DNA of 64,000 bases from an uncultured Acidaminococcus sp. (GTDB taxonomy: Bacteria > Bacillota > Negativicutes > Acidaminococcales > Acidaminococcaceae). The stretch is taken from assembly GCA_900538365.1 (NCBI GenBank), contig UPXT01000005.1:1-64000 (forward strand). The letters run 5' to 3'. Below the pieces are notes generated by a model. The model made no database searches and was not told the origin of the DNA. It was given only the letters and a program-made list of their open reading frames with translations. This document shows, piece by piece, positions 40,494 through 49,232 of the stretch. Numbering within the stretch: the stretch's first letter is position 1; the number at the start of each line of letters is the position of its first letter. Both the position numbers and the translations under genes were made by a program.

Positions 40494-40668
40494 ACGCTCG
40501 CTCCTCTCTGAAGGTGGCCGCTACTGCTCTGCCGTAACCGGCAAGGTGGTGCCACCTGCAATAATTCCGTACGCTGTCCCGTGACAGCTTGGTCTTTCTG
40601 GCGATGGCCTTGTAGCCCATCCCCTGCTTCCGCATGTCTTCTATCTGCCGGCGCTGGCAGTCGTTCAT
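40429..40668 (-). CDS. Short HTH protein, truncated relative of the recombinase-cassette HTH
   Basis: 79 aa, SD AAGGAG. MNDCQRRQIEDMRKQGMGYKAIARKTKLSRDSVRNYCRWHHLAGYG is an HTH like the N-terminus of the gene at 7812-8240, but the zinc ribbons that normally follow are missing. The rest (VAATFREERACEDIGYGMEDAAHR) is read over the start of the methyltransferase gene in another frame. Overlaps that gene by 65 bases. A small regulator or a decayed copy. Confidence 0.55.
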   Translation of the reverse strand: MNDCQRRQIEDMRKQGMGYKAIARKTKLSRDSVRNYCRWHHLAGYGRAVAATFREERACEDIGYGMEDAAHRPAEACGI

Positions 40669-40689
40669 GACAGGCTCCTTTCACACAAC

Positions 40690-40719
40690 AAAAAAGCCCC
40701 GGGCCAAATAGCCTGGAGC
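40690..40719 (-). terminator. Terminator after HNH gene
   Basis: An imperfect stem GCTCCAGGC/GCCCGGGGC with a T6 run on the minus strand, about 130 bases after the HNH stop and directly before the HTH gene. The ~100 bases between HNH stop and hairpin hold nothing I can name. Confidence 0.55.
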
Positions 40720-40845
40720 AGATGATTCGATTTTAGATGCCGGGTATCCCCCCTTACGAATTTCGCGTTTTTTCACGTTTGAGGGGGCGGCGGTCATGGA
40801 CGGAAGGGTCACAGAGATTTGCATCCCCCCGCCCTACGGACGGAT

Positions 40846-41205
40846 TCAGTACTTGTACTCGATGTTCCGGTCTTCGGTCATCGTCTTATGGTCATGACAG
40901 CTCTTGCAAAGGGGCTGCCAGTTCGTTTCGTCCCAGAACAGTTTCTCATCACCGCGATGCGGTTTGATATGGTCAACGACCGTTGCCGGGACGAGACGGC
41001 CTTTTGCTTTGCAGCGGATGCACCAGGGATGACGTTTCAGGAAAAACTTCCTAGCCTTCTGCCACTCCCATCCGTAACCACGTGTCTCTGCACTGGCCCG
41101 GTCGCCCTGGCACTGCCGTTCATGTTCCTCACAATATTTTCTTCCATACGGCACCAGCCTGGGGCAGCCCGGATATTTGCAAGGCGTATTCGGTCTTCTG
41201 GGCAT
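40846..41205 (-). CDS. HNH endonuclease
   Basis: 119 aa. CKYPGCPRLV and YCEEHERQCQ, CIRCKAKGRLVPATVVDHIKPHRGDEKLFWDETNWQPLCKSCHDHKT: the H-N-H core (DHIKPH, N-W-Q, CHDHK) with four metal-binding cysteines. Phage HNH proteins near the terminase assist packaging of HK97-type phages. Here the amidoligase and methyltransferase genes are inserted between the HNH and the terminase. First gene after the predicted late promoter. Confidence 0.88.
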   Translation of the reverse strand: MPRRPNTPCKYPGCPRLVPYGRKYCEEHERQCQGDRASAETRGYGWEWQKARKFFLKRHPWCIRCKAKGRLVPATVVDHIKPHRGDEKLFWDETNWQPLCKSCHDHKTMTEDRNIEYKY

Positions 41206-41275
41206 TTACATCATCTCCGGCATCAAAAAAGGACCGATGGCATTCAAACCTCGATCCTTCATTCTTTTCTTGCTG

Positions 41276-41340
41276 ATTATAGTATATCTTACAGAAGCCT
41301 GTGACATCAAGTGCTGCTTTAGTGACATTCAGTGACATTC
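41276..41340 (-). promoter_or_regulatory. Candidate late promoter with three phased GTGACAT repeats
   Basis: Minus-strand -10 TATAAT (41276-41281) without a good -35. Upstream, ATGTCAC (GTGACAT on the plus strand) occurs at 41301, 41322 and 41332, i.e. 21 and 10 bp apart, on the same helix face. The last two are perfect tandem 10-mers (AGTGACATTC). They overlap the end of the DUF1492 regulator gene. Confidence 0.55.
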
Positions 41341-41745
41341 GCCATAAATCTCGATGTGTTTCAGGGCTTCGTCATGCAGCCGGTACACCTGGCGGATATG
41401 AAGTCCGAGAGTATCGGCAATGGATGCCCAGTCTTTAAAGGCCAAGTAGCGGAGTTCCAAGACGACCCGTTCCCGGGCATCTGGCACTCGGCTGACAGCC
41501 TTCATGATGTCTGCCTTGAGTTCGACCAGGACGTCGATAGCTTCATCCACTTCCTGTTCCATATCCATCATACGGGCGATGGTTTCTTCCAGACGGTGCG
41601 GATTGGGTGTCCCGCTTGGCGGCACCGGGCTGAGTGTCGATGACGCCTTGATAGCCAGCTGCCGCAAAGACGATACCTGCTCCAGCTTGCTGTCTATCTG
41701 TATGTTGATGTTCCGTGCCTGTTCCAGGTACGCCTTGGCTTCCAT
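41329..41745 (-). CDS. DUF1492 / ArpU-type late transcription regulator
   Basis: 138 aa from the ATG at 41745 (AAGGAG is ~12 bases away; ATG at 41778 also possible). AKAYLEQARNINIQIDSKLEQVSSLRQLA is the DUF1492 start; the C-terminus VVLELRYLAFKDWASIADTLGLHIRQVYRLHDEALKHI is a sigma region 4-like HTH. Family members sit just before late genes and switch on late transcription. The adjacent GTGACAT repeats may be its binding sites. Confidence 0.82.
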   Translation of the reverse strand: MEAKAYLEQARNINIQIDSKLEQVSSLRQLAIKASSTLSPVPPSGTPNPHRLEETIARMMDMEQEVDEAIDVLVELKADIMKAVSRVPDARERVVLELRYLAFKDWASIADTLGLHIRQVYRLHDEALKHIEIYGECH

Positions 41746-41774
41746 ACGCTTTTCTTCTCCTTCTGTTTCCTGTT

Positions 41775-43145
41775 TCATAGTATACCCCCATTTTCTGTTT
41801 CCGTCATGCCCAGGTCAGCCTTTACGGCTTCAATCAGTGCGGCCTGGGTTCCGTCTTTGTGTTTCAAGACGTTCAGGATGCGTTCATCAATCGTGTCCTT
41901 GGCTACGATGTGCTGTATGATGACAGTCTTATCCGCCTGCCCCTGCCGCCAGAGCCGGGCGTTGGTCTGCTGGTACAGCTCCAGGCTCCAGGTCAGGCCA
42001 AACCAGATCAGGATGGAACCGCCCTGCTGCAGGTTCAGGCCGTGTCCGGCAGAAGCTGGATGGATGAGGGCCACAGGTATCTTTCCCGCGTTCCAGTCGG
42101 CGAAATCCTGCGGCCCTCTCAGTTCCCTGGCTTCCATCCGCTCTCGGATGCGGTCCTTATCGTGCTTGAACCAGTACGCCACCAGGACTGGCTTGCCGTT
42201 GGCACTTTCCACCAGGTCGTCCAGGGCATCCAGCTTCTGGTCATGGATGGCCGCCACATCCTTACCATCGGTATAAATCGCGCCATTCGCCATCTGCGAA
42301 AGCTTCAGGGTAAGCGATGCGGCATTAGCAGAGGTGACCTCGCCGCCTGGAAGCTCCAGTACCAGGGACTTCTTCAGCTCATCGTACCGTTTCTTTTCCG
42401 TTTCACTCAAGCAGACCTCTTTCGCTACGCTCACCAGTTCCGGCATCTCCAGATAATCTGTTGCCTTCATGGACACGGTGATGTCGGAAATCTGGTGATA
42501 GATGGCTTCTTCCGCTCCCGGCAGGGGCTTGTAGGAATACACCACCATGCCGTTGCGCTTATCCGGCTTGAAGTATAAGTTACGGTACTGGCTGATATAT
42601 CTTCCCAGCCGCTCCCCCATATCCAGGATACGGAACTCGGCCCAGAGATCCATCAAGCCGTTCCCGGTTGGTGTCCCCGTCAGCCCTACGATGCGTTTCA
42701 CCTTCGGCCGCATGGCCTTCATGGCACGGAACCGCTTCGACTGGTGGTTCTTGAAACTCGACAGCTCGTCCAGGACGACCATATCGAAATCCAGGCGGCT
42801 GTTCTCATAGAGCCAGGCCAGGTTCTCGCGGTTCACGATATAGATATCCGCATCCTGCTGCAAAGCCCGCCGCCGTTCTGCCACGGTTCCCACGACCACA
42901 CTGCAGGTCAGCTCTTTCAGGTGATCCCACTTCCTGAGTTCATCCGGCCAGGTGTCTCTCGCCACCCGCAGCGGAGCTATCACCAGCACCCGCTTAACTT
43001 CAAAGGCATCATACATGAGGTCACGGATGGCCGTCAGCGTTGTCACCGTCTTGCCAAGGCCCATGTCTAGGAACAGGGCTGTAATGGGATGGGACTTGAT
43101 GTATTCGATGGCGTATTTCTGATAATCATGCGGCATGAACTTCAT
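41775..43145 (-). CDS. SNF2-family DEAD/DEAH-box helicase
   Basis: 456 aa. Walker A TALFLDMGLGKTVTTL, Walker B DMVVLDELSSFKN (DELS type), motif III GLTGTPTGNGLMDLWAEF, motif V-VI HPASAGHGLNLQQGG and QTNARLWRQGQADKT. Typical short phage SNF2 helicase without accessory domains, in the replication cluster next to VRR-NUC. Likely works on replication or recombination forks. Overlaps the VRR-NUC gene by 4 bases. Confidence 0.92.
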   Translation of the reverse strand: MKFMPHDYQKYAIEYIKSHPITALFLDMGLGKTVTTLTAIRDLMYDAFEVKRVLVIAPLRVARDTWPDELRKWDHLKELTCSVVVGTVAERRRALQQDADIYIVNRENLAWLYENSRLDFDMVVLDELSSFKNHQSKRFRAMKAMRPKVKRIVGLTGTPTGNGLMDLWAEFRILDMGERLGRYISQYRNLYFKPDKRNGMVVYSYKPLPGAEEAIYHQISDITVSMKATDYLEMPELVSVAKEVCLSETEKKRYDELKKSLVLELPGGEVTSANAASLTLKLSQMANGAIYTDGKDVAAIHDQKLDALDDLVESANGKPVLVAYWFKHDKDRIRERMEARELRGPQDFADWNAGKIPVALIHPASAGHGLNLQQGGSILIWFGLTWSLELYQQTNARLWRQGQADKTVIIQHIVAKDTIDERILNVLKHKDGTQAALIEAVKADLGMTETENGGIL

Positions 43146-43450
43146 GCACCTCCGCCCCCTTTCCCATCAGGCATGTGGGCGATAGCCTTCAGGACTGCGG
43201 GAATATCCTCCATGGCATCCAGGACGAATACCTGGTAGCCCAGCCGTCGCAACATGGCATGGCGCTTCAGCTGCAGCGGCCTTGGCTTCTGCCCCGGCGC
43301 CTTTACTTCCACAAAGCCCATCTTCCCATCAGCCAATAGAATCAAGCGGTCCGGCATACCTGCAAATGATGGCGAAACAAGCTTCACTGCCTTACCGCCA
43401 GCCTTCTCCGTTTCCATCACCAGGTGGTGTTCGATTACTTTTTCTCGCAT
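43142..43450 (-). CDS. VRR-NUC domain nuclease
   Basis: 102 aa from the ATG at 43450 (SD GAGGTGAG). MREKVIEHHLVMETEKAGGKAVKLVSPSFAGMPDRLILLADGKMGFVEVKAPGQKP: a PD-(D/E)XK fold of the VRR-NUC type with G-M-P-D-R and E-V-K. It is a Holliday-junction-type nuclease in phage replication modules. Pairs with the SNF2 helicase. Confidence 0.9.
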   Translation of the reverse strand: MREKVIEHHLVMETEKAGGKAVKLVSPSFAGMPDRLILLADGKMGFVEVKAPGQKPRPLQLKRHAMLRRLGYQVFVLDAMEDIPAVLKAIAHMPDGKGGGGA

Positions 43451-43473
43451 ATTACTCACCTCTTTTTTATAGG

Positions 43474-43577
43474 GGTGCAGGTCGGTGAAGGTCGTTTCAT
43501 AAACTTCCCTTAAAGACATTTTTTCTATTTTTCAGCCCTAAAGGGGGTTTATATATTGACCTGCACCGACCTGCACC
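43474..43577. repeat. Paired inverted 10-bp iterons, candidate replication origin
   Basis: GGTGCAGGTC and GGTGAAGGTC in tandem (43474-43493), then, 64 bases away, two tandem inverted copies GACCTGCACC (43558-43577). Between them lies an AT-rich stretch (TTTATATATT). They sit just after the primase-helicase gene, and most of the spacer has no gene. The layout is like an origin with bound initiator sites. Role is inferred. Confidence 0.5.
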
Positions 43578-43589
43578 CTTCCCTTTTTC

Positions 43590-45833
43590 TTACAGGAAAT
43601 CTGTGACTTTCAGCTTCAGCCCATAAATGAAATACCCAGCTTTCCGCTTACGCCTGTCAAACCCAGTTTTCTCTAATGCTCCGTAAAAATCCGTCGTACT
43701 GCGGGTATACTCGTTCATCTGCTGGCAGTACAGCCGATAGGCCGTATAAAGTTCCCCGGACTTCTCGCTGAAAGAGACATCTTCTTCACAGCAGTCATCC
43801 AGGAAATGCCGAAGCCAGTCATTCTGCCCGCGGTATTCATTGATGGCAGATGCGACGCAATCAGGCGTATCCAGGTGATAGTTCTTGGCAATGACCCTCT
43901 CCGCCCCTTCGATAATCCACTGCAGGATGGCAGGACCGGCTTTCTCCACCAGGTAGTCTGCGTAGTTCTTGATGTCGCTCTTCCCTTCGAACTGGGCCTT
44001 GAAGGGCATGACGATAAGACGCCGCCATGTCCCTTCGTCATTGGCACCCACCCTGGGCAGGTGGTTCGTGTAGAGAACCAGCGTGTGTGTCGGTACGAAC
44101 TTAAAAGGATCCTTATACTTCTTTTCGCCGCTCACTTCATCCGTTGAGCAGAGCTGTTTCAGGATGGACGTAGAAAGCCGGACGCCTTCTTCCATTTCGG
44201 CGGCAATGATCATGCGCTTCCCCTTCAGCTCCGCCATTTCCGGACGGACGTTCCGCTTGCAGCCTGCCGTCAGGGCATCGGCAGAGATGCCGCCGCAGTA
44301 GCTGCCAAGGACGCGGGCCAGGGAATTCCAGTAGGTCGACTTGCCGTTGCGGCCGTCGCCGTACGCGATGACCAGGGCTTCTACATAGACTTTGCCGATA
44401 GCCATGAGACCGCTGATTTCCTGGGCGTAGTCGATGAGCGCCGTATCGCCGGTAAAGAACTGCCGGACGGCCTGTTCCCAAATAGCTTTCCCTTCGATGC
44501 CCGGGTCTACAGAGGTACATTTCGTGATGAAGTCCGTCGCTCGGTGTTCCTGCCGTCCCCGCATCCCTTTCCGCAAATCATATGTATAAGACGGGGTGTT
44601 CAGCAGGAATTCATCTGCATCCAGTGCCTGGATAGGCATCTGGACCATGGGTTTCAATGCCTGCAAGGCCGACAGGATATAGCGCATATCGCGGCGTTTC
44701 AGGACAAACTTCCGGTACGCTTCTGCGGCAAGGTAGGCGGCGTAGGCTTTGGTTTGCTTTTCCTCGATCATCTTCTCCAGGTTCCGTCCGCCCTTACGGA
44801 TGATATCTTCCGAAATCCCTGTCCCTGCTAATTCCTTGAGTGCCTGCTCGGACTGTTCATTAGCATCAGCCAGTTGCAAATCCAGGAATTCTTCCGCTGC
44901 ACCGACCGCTGCCTGCCGCGATTCTTCCCAGCAGATGCCATCGTAGCGGATGAAATCCGTGCTGTCGGTGTAGCGCAGCTCGTCGCCGTATTCTCTGGCG
45001 ATGACCTTGGCCTGGCCGATATCCGAATAATCCTCCGGCCGCAAGGAGTCCCGGGTGCCGAAATCGTTGTTGTATTCATCCGGGCTGACGTAACCTTCCT
45101 GCTTTGCGATGCGCTTGCCGAACCGTACGGCACTGCCCCAGATAGTGTTCAGCTCGGTGTCGGGAAGCGGCGGGTCGCACTTTTCCGCTTCGTCGAGGAA
45201 AATCTGGTACGCCTTTTCCGTCGCCCCGTAACGTTTGATGACGCGGCCGGCAAAACGGCTCATGGTGCTGTTCCGGCGTCCGGCCGGGATACTGCGTGAC
45301 TCGGTATCTCCCACTTTGAGTACCTGGTCGATTGTCGTTTCCCCGTCCTGCCACAATACTTTCTCGACAGGGCAGCCATAGATGAACCGGGCCGCATCGA
45401 GAGCCGCTTCATCAAAGAAGGGATAGGCACGGTGGATTGCCCGTTTCAGTTCTGCATAGTGCTGTTCATCCATGATATCCGGAATCCCGAAATAGGCATG
45501 GAAGCGTGGTCTGGCACACTTGCCGTCCTTGGGTTTCATGTGATTCCTTGACGGCACGATGGCCACCGAGACTTTTGGCAGCATGGCCAGGAGCTTTTCC
45601 ATGATAATCCAATCAGCAGGATTCTCCGAGTGAGTGTTGTCACAATCCATGACCAGGACGTCGGCGGAGAGAAAATTCTCCCGCTTCCGATAACAATCTT
45701 TGAAGGCTACGCAGACATGATCGAAGGCGGCTGCCGCCTTCAGGTCCTCGGCACAGCTGATTTTCTGCTGCCTGGGATAGCGGCAATTCGCTTCCACGCC
45801 AGCAAAGTCTGACCTATAAAGTGTAAAATCCAT
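43590..45833 (-). CDS. D5/P4-type primase-helicase
   Basis: 747 aa. N-terminal archaeo-eukaryotic primase-like region (VLVMDCDNTHSENPADW, CARPRFHAYFGI, LDAARFIYGCP), then a D5_N/SF3 helicase: ALVIAYGDGRNGKSTYWNSLARVLG (Walker A), RMIIAAEMEEGVRLS (Walker B), TLVLYTNHLPRV (sensor) and GTWRRLIVMPF (arginine finger). This is the phage replicase initiator pair. It lies beside the iteron pair that may be the origin. Confidence 0.92.
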   Translation of the reverse strand: MDFTLYRSDFAGVEANCRYPRQQKISCAEDLKAAAAFDHVCVAFKDCYRKRENFLSADVLVMDCDNTHSENPADWIIMEKLLAMLPKVSVAIVPSRNHMKPKDGKCARPRFHAYFGIPDIMDEQHYAELKRAIHRAYPFFDEAALDAARFIYGCPVEKVLWQDGETTIDQVLKVGDTESRSIPAGRRNSTMSRFAGRVIKRYGATEKAYQIFLDEAEKCDPPLPDTELNTIWGSAVRFGKRIAKQEGYVSPDEYNNDFGTRDSLRPEDYSDIGQAKVIAREYGDELRYTDSTDFIRYDGICWEESRQAAVGAAEEFLDLQLADANEQSEQALKELAGTGISEDIIRKGGRNLEKMIEEKQTKAYAAYLAAEAYRKFVLKRRDMRYILSALQALKPMVQMPIQALDADEFLLNTPSYTYDLRKGMRGRQEHRATDFITKCTSVDPGIEGKAIWEQAVRQFFTGDTALIDYAQEISGLMAIGKVYVEALVIAYGDGRNGKSTYWNSLARVLGSYCGGISADALTAGCKRNVRPEMAELKGKRMIIAAEMEEGVRLSTSILKQLCSTDEVSGEKKYKDPFKFVPTHTLVLYTNHLPRVGANDEGTWRRLIVMPFKAQFEGKSDIKNYADYLVEKAGPAILQWIIEGAERVIAKNYHLDTPDCVASAINEYRGQNDWLRHFLDDCCEEDVSFSEKSGELYTAYRLYCQQMNEYTRSTTDFYGALEKTGFDRRKRKAGYFIYGLKLKVTDFL

Positions 45834-45834
45834 C

Positions 45835-46233
45835 TTATTTCACCTCGTTAATATACCGAATTGTTTTTCCTTTTCTTTGGGCGTACTGGATTTCTTTTTC
45901 CATTCCCGCCGAAATCACATCGCCAAAGACCCAGAGTTCGACGCAGCGGGACAATAGTGCGATATCCATAAAGAGTGCCAGTTCCCGTTCCGATTCTTCA
46001 TCGAGGAACTGCGGTAGATACAGATGCGGTGCCAGAGGGATACATCCCTGGTCTACCGTATAGCGGCAGTAGGCACAGGCTTTCCGGATATTTTCTTCTA
46101 CATCCCCGGCATAGGGCGAACACACGTACACAACAGGCATGAACGGTAACCTTTGGGGTTCCACGTTCCTGATTGCCTGATACGCTGTCGGGTCCGGATA
46201 ATACTCTGCATTACGTTTCGGATTGTTTTCCAT
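45835..46233 (-). CDS. DUF4406/DUF7768-type nucleoside 2-deoxyribosyltransferase-like protein
   Basis: 132 aa from the ATG at 46233. PVVYVCSPYAGDVEENIRKACAYCRYTVDQGCIPLAPHLYLPQFLDEESERELALFMDIALLSRCVELWVFG is the NDT-like Rossmann pattern (Y-x-C-S-P-Y-A-G, and E-L-W-V-F-G). Common in phage early regions; likely modifies or hydrolyses nucleotides. The start overlaps the zinc protein by 23 bases. Confidence 0.75.
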   Translation of the reverse strand: MENNPKRNAEYYPDPTAYQAIRNVEPQRLPFMPVVYVCSPYAGDVEENIRKACAYCRYTVDQGCIPLAPHLYLPQFLDEESERELALFMDIALLSRCVELWVFGDVISAGMEKEIQYAQRKGKTIRYINEVK

Positions 46234-46432
46234 GCAGTTCCATCCACCCCTCCGCACATTCATCGCACAATACTGCCGTTCCCACCAGGTCAGCGTCACT
46301 GTCTGACAGGACATCCTTCAGATTGACAGGTACTTCCCTGCCACAGACCGGGCAGCGGCAGAAAACGTTTTCGTCATTGATTTCGACCGTCACATCGACA
46401 CCATCTTTAAGTGGTTCTTTTACGTAAAACAT
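46211..46432 (-). CDS. Small zinc-ribbon protein
   Basis: 73 aa. CRCPVCGREVPVNLKD and LCDECAEGW give four metal-binding cysteines (C-x2-C ... C-x2-C). No HTH. A small structural or nucleic-acid binding protein of the early region; function unknown. Confidence 0.65.
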   Translation of the reverse strand: MFYVKEPLKDGVDVTVEINDENVFCRCPVCGREVPVNLKDVLSDSDADLVGTAVLCDECAEGWMELHGKQSET

Positions 46433-46435
46433 GAT

Positions 46436-47098
46436 TCATCCCTCCAGTTCCGTTTTGTAATAGGTCATGAGCATCTGCTTGCGCTGCTGGAAATCCGGGC
46501 AGGAATACAGCAGACCGTAATCCAGGTGCTGCAGCCGATCCAGAGCATGAATCTGCTGTGCAGTCAGATAAGGCCGGATGCTCTGCCCTTTTTCGATGCC
46601 GTTGGCCAGCCGGAACTGCTTGGCAGACATCCCCAGCACGATGCGGTTCAACATGTCACATTCATTGCTGAAGTGGTACGGCTTCGGACTTTCATGCAGG
46701 CGGCAGATCATGTCCGTCAGCATCGGGAATTCCTGCCGGGCAGACAGGAGCGACCGGATGCACTGCTCCATCTCGTTGAAACGCTGGATATAGAGTTCCT
46801 TGAAGTGCATCGCCTTCGAGCCTGTGTAGCCCATGACCAGCATCGTGAACCCATCGCGGGTCAGCAGGTAACGTGGCAGTTTTCTTCCCCTGGCATCACG
46901 ATATGTATTGCCCTCAAAATTGAGTGCAATGAATTCCGGGCTTAATCCAGAATTGGATGCAGTGATTCGTCCGATATCACGCAGAACGTTATAATGCTGT
47001 TTTTCAAAAGTCGCTGCAACAAACAGGCTGTCGACCCTTGGTACACCTCTCTGATCAGCAAACACGCCAAATTCATCTTCTGGAATCAAAAACTTCAT
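46436..47098 (-). CDS. Rha-family regulatory protein
   Basis: 220 aa. VDSLFVAATFEKQHYNVLRDIGRI, FIALNFEGNTYRDARGRKLPRYLLTRDGFTMLVMGYTGSKAMHFKELYIQRFNEME is the pRha domain. Family members regulate lysogeny or host adaptation in phages (phi80 Rha), sometimes as an antirepressor. Its promoter holds the 32-bp element at 47149-47180. This is the only known lysogeny-type regulator in the prophage. Confidence 0.88.
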   Translation of the reverse strand: MKFLIPEDEFGVFADQRGVPRVDSLFVAATFEKQHYNVLRDIGRITASNSGLSPEFIALNFEGNTYRDARGRKLPRYLLTRDGFTMLVMGYTGSKAMHFKELYIQRFNEMEQCIRSLLSARQEFPMLTDMICRLHESPKPYHFSNECDMLNRIVLGMSAKQFRLANGIEKGQSIRPYLTAQQIHALDRLQHLDYGLLYSCPDFQQRKQMLMTYYKTELEG

Positions 47099-47148
47099 AG
47101 CGAATCCCGCCTTTCTTAAAATAAATATCCGAGGAAATTCCCTCTGAT

Positions 47149-47180
47149 AGTGAAAGGACAGAAATCACTATGTTAAGTAC
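47149..47180 (-). promoter_or_regulatory. 32-bp repeated element, copy 3 (upstream of rha)
   Basis: Minus strand GTACTTAAC (47172-47180), 11 bases, TGTCC, TTTCACT. Same length and spacing as the copies at 8273 and 51644 but more divergent between the boxes. Confidence 0.6.
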
Positions 47181-47187
47181 CGGGAAA

Positions 47188-49176
47188 TCAATCTTTTTTA
47201 TAAAAATCACATTCGTAGCCATCAGCCCGTAACAAAAGCTCCTCTGCCCAGGGAGGTGTCCGCCCCATCTGCTCACAGATAGCTGCTACACTGGTGTCTT
47301 TTGGGCACTCGATGATCAGTTCATCGTGGACATGGCCCACAATGGCACAGCAGCGCAGCGTCTGCATAGCGTAGCAGAGGATGTCACGGCTGATGCCCTG
47401 GACGATGTTCTCCACGAACTTCGGGCCATAGCTTTCGAGCCGTTTCCACTTCTTCGTTGCGCCGATGCCTTCATAGGTGACGGATTCCCCACCGAAGCGG
47501 TTCTCGCCTATCCGGGGCTTTACGTAGGAAAGCCGCCGTCCGCTGGGGAGCTGTATGAACAGCATGCCGCTCTGATACAGAAAGCGGATGCAGCCAGTCC
47601 GCATGGGGATACGTTCCTTGATGGCTGTCTTCACGGCGGCGTCCACCTGCCACCAGAAATCGACGATGTGCGGATTGGCCGACCGCCAGGACTGCACCAG
47701 AGGATACAGCTCATTTTCCGTAAGTCCCATGTCCAGGGCGCCCATGGCCTTCAGCGCTCCTACGGAGCCGCCATAGCCAAGGGCCAGTTCTGCGATTTTC
47801 CCTTTCTGCCGGAGATGCCCGTTGACGCCATGCTTTTCTACGGGAACGCCGAACATGGAGCTGGCCGAGGCGCAGTAAATGTCACCATTCCTGGCAAAGA
47901 CATCCGAACGCCATGTTTCTCCTGCCAGCCACGAAAGCACCCTGGCTTCAATGGCCGAAAAGTCAGATACCACAAACTTCAGCCCCTGCCGTGGTACAAA
48001 GGCGGTGCGAATGAGCTGGGAAAGGACATCGGGGATGGAATCATACAGGAGTTCCAGGGCTTCATAATTTCCCTGGCGTACCAGTTCCCTGGCTTCCGAG
48101 AGGTCCGGCAGATGATTCTGGGGCAGATTCTGCAGCTGGATGTGCCGGCCGGCAAACCGCCCGGTCCGGTTGGCCCCATAGAACTGAAACATCCCTTTGG
48201 CCCGGCCATCCTCACAAGCCGTCATCCCCATGGCCTGGTATTTTCGGACCGATGATTTGGCCAGCTTCTGCCGGAGCAGCAGCACACTGCGAAGCGGTTC
48301 TTCTGCCGTCTTCAGCAGTTTCTGTACCTGCTTCTTGCCCAAGGAATCCGTCTTCATCCCATGCTGTTCCAGCCAGCCGATCATCTGGATGACGGAGTTC
48401 GGGTTCTCCAGGCCCGTCTTTTCCTTCAGCATAGCCATCAGGCTGTCCCGGCTGCGGGCATCGATGACGATGGCATTTTCAGCCAGCGTCCGGTCGATGG
48501 CGATGCCCCGGTCATTGATTTCCTGGTCGAGATGATATTCATCCCATATCGGTTCCGGGACGGGATACTTCTTCAGCCGCTCCTGGATGGCCATTTCCAC
48601 TTCCACATCCCGTTTGTTGTAGGACTTGAACAGTGTCCATTTGTCCAGCGCATGCTGAGGAAGGTTTCTTGTCCTGCCGCCATTCGATTTGGTTTCCTTG
48701 CAGGGAACGCAGAAATAGCGGATCAGGTCTTTGCCTTCCTTCATCTTCTGGCTGTCCAGCTTCAGCACGGCTCCTGCGCCTTCCAGGGAAAGGGGCAGGC
48801 CCATATAGGCCGACCAGATCATGGAGCATTTCCATCCTGCCGGATTGAGGAACCTGGCACAGTCCTGGGAAAGCGGATGATGGTCACGGAACGGGGTCAG
48901 GCTCATCCCCAGGTCACACAGGTAGCGCGACAGGCAGACCCGTTCAAAGCTGGCATTGAACGCCCACTTGGTAACGGATTCATCGGTCAGGGCATCCAGG
49001 ATAGCGTTAGGGATACGCTCTCCCTGCGCCAGGTCAACGACCTGCACTTTGCCGCCGTCCACCGAATATCCAAAAAGAAGGATTTCAAAGGCTGGCGATT
49101 CGGCATATTTGTACACGCCGCATTTTGCCAGATTGATATCGCTGAATGTTTCAATATCGATACTGATGGTTTTCAT
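47188..49176 (-). CDS. Family A DNA polymerase (phage type)
   Basis: 662 aa from the ATG at 49176 (SD GAGGTG). The 3'-5' exonuclease region starts MKTISIDIETFSDINLAKCG (Exo I D-I-E). Polymerase motif A VVSDFSAIEARVLSWLAGE, motif B QKGKIAELALGYGGSVGAL, motif C GHVHDELIIE. It lacks a 5'-3' exonuclease domain, like T7-type phage polymerases. It copies the phage genome with the D5 primase-helicase. Confidence 0.94.
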   Translation of the reverse strand: MKTISIDIETFSDINLAKCGVYKYAESPAFEILLFGYSVDGGKVQVVDLAQGERIPNAILDALTDESVTKWAFNASFERVCLSRYLCDLGMSLTPFRDHHPLSQDCARFLNPAGWKCSMIWSAYMGLPLSLEGAGAVLKLDSQKMKEGKDLIRYFCVPCKETKSNGGRTRNLPQHALDKWTLFKSYNKRDVEVEMAIQERLKKYPVPEPIWDEYHLDQEINDRGIAIDRTLAENAIVIDARSRDSLMAMLKEKTGLENPNSVIQMIGWLEQHGMKTDSLGKKQVQKLLKTAEEPLRSVLLLRQKLAKSSVRKYQAMGMTACEDGRAKGMFQFYGANRTGRFAGRHIQLQNLPQNHLPDLSEARELVRQGNYEALELLYDSIPDVLSQLIRTAFVPRQGLKFVVSDFSAIEARVLSWLAGETWRSDVFARNGDIYCASASSMFGVPVEKHGVNGHLRQKGKIAELALGYGGSVGALKAMGALDMGLTENELYPLVQSWRSANPHIVDFWWQVDAAVKTAIKERIPMRTGCIRFLYQSGMLFIQLPSGRRLSYVKPRIGENRFGGESVTYEGIGATKKWKRLESYGPKFVENIVQGISRDILCYAMQTLRCCAIVGHVHDELIIECPKDTSVAAICEQMGRTPPWAEELLLRADGYECDFYKKD

Positions 49177-49195
49177 ACGCTTCACCTCGAAAAAA

Positions 49196-49218
49196 CGGCG
49201 AGGCACAAGGCCCCGCCG
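49196..49218 (-). terminator. Hairpin with T6 directly before the polymerase SD
   Basis: Stem CGGCGGGGC/GCCTCGCCG (one mismatch) followed on the minus strand by TTTTTT and then the SD CGAGGTG of the polymerase gene. It may cut transcription between the early unit 49.2-51.6 kb and the polymerase. Confidence 0.55.
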
Positions 49219-49232
49219 CTATTCACTACTAC

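Noticed and set aside
39144..40511. 455-aa plus-strand ORF
   Set aside because: Exact shadow of the ParB-methyltransferase gene, which has clear motifs.
40429..40668. Complete HTH-zinc protein as at 7812
   Set aside because: The zinc part is absent; kept only as a short HTH protein.
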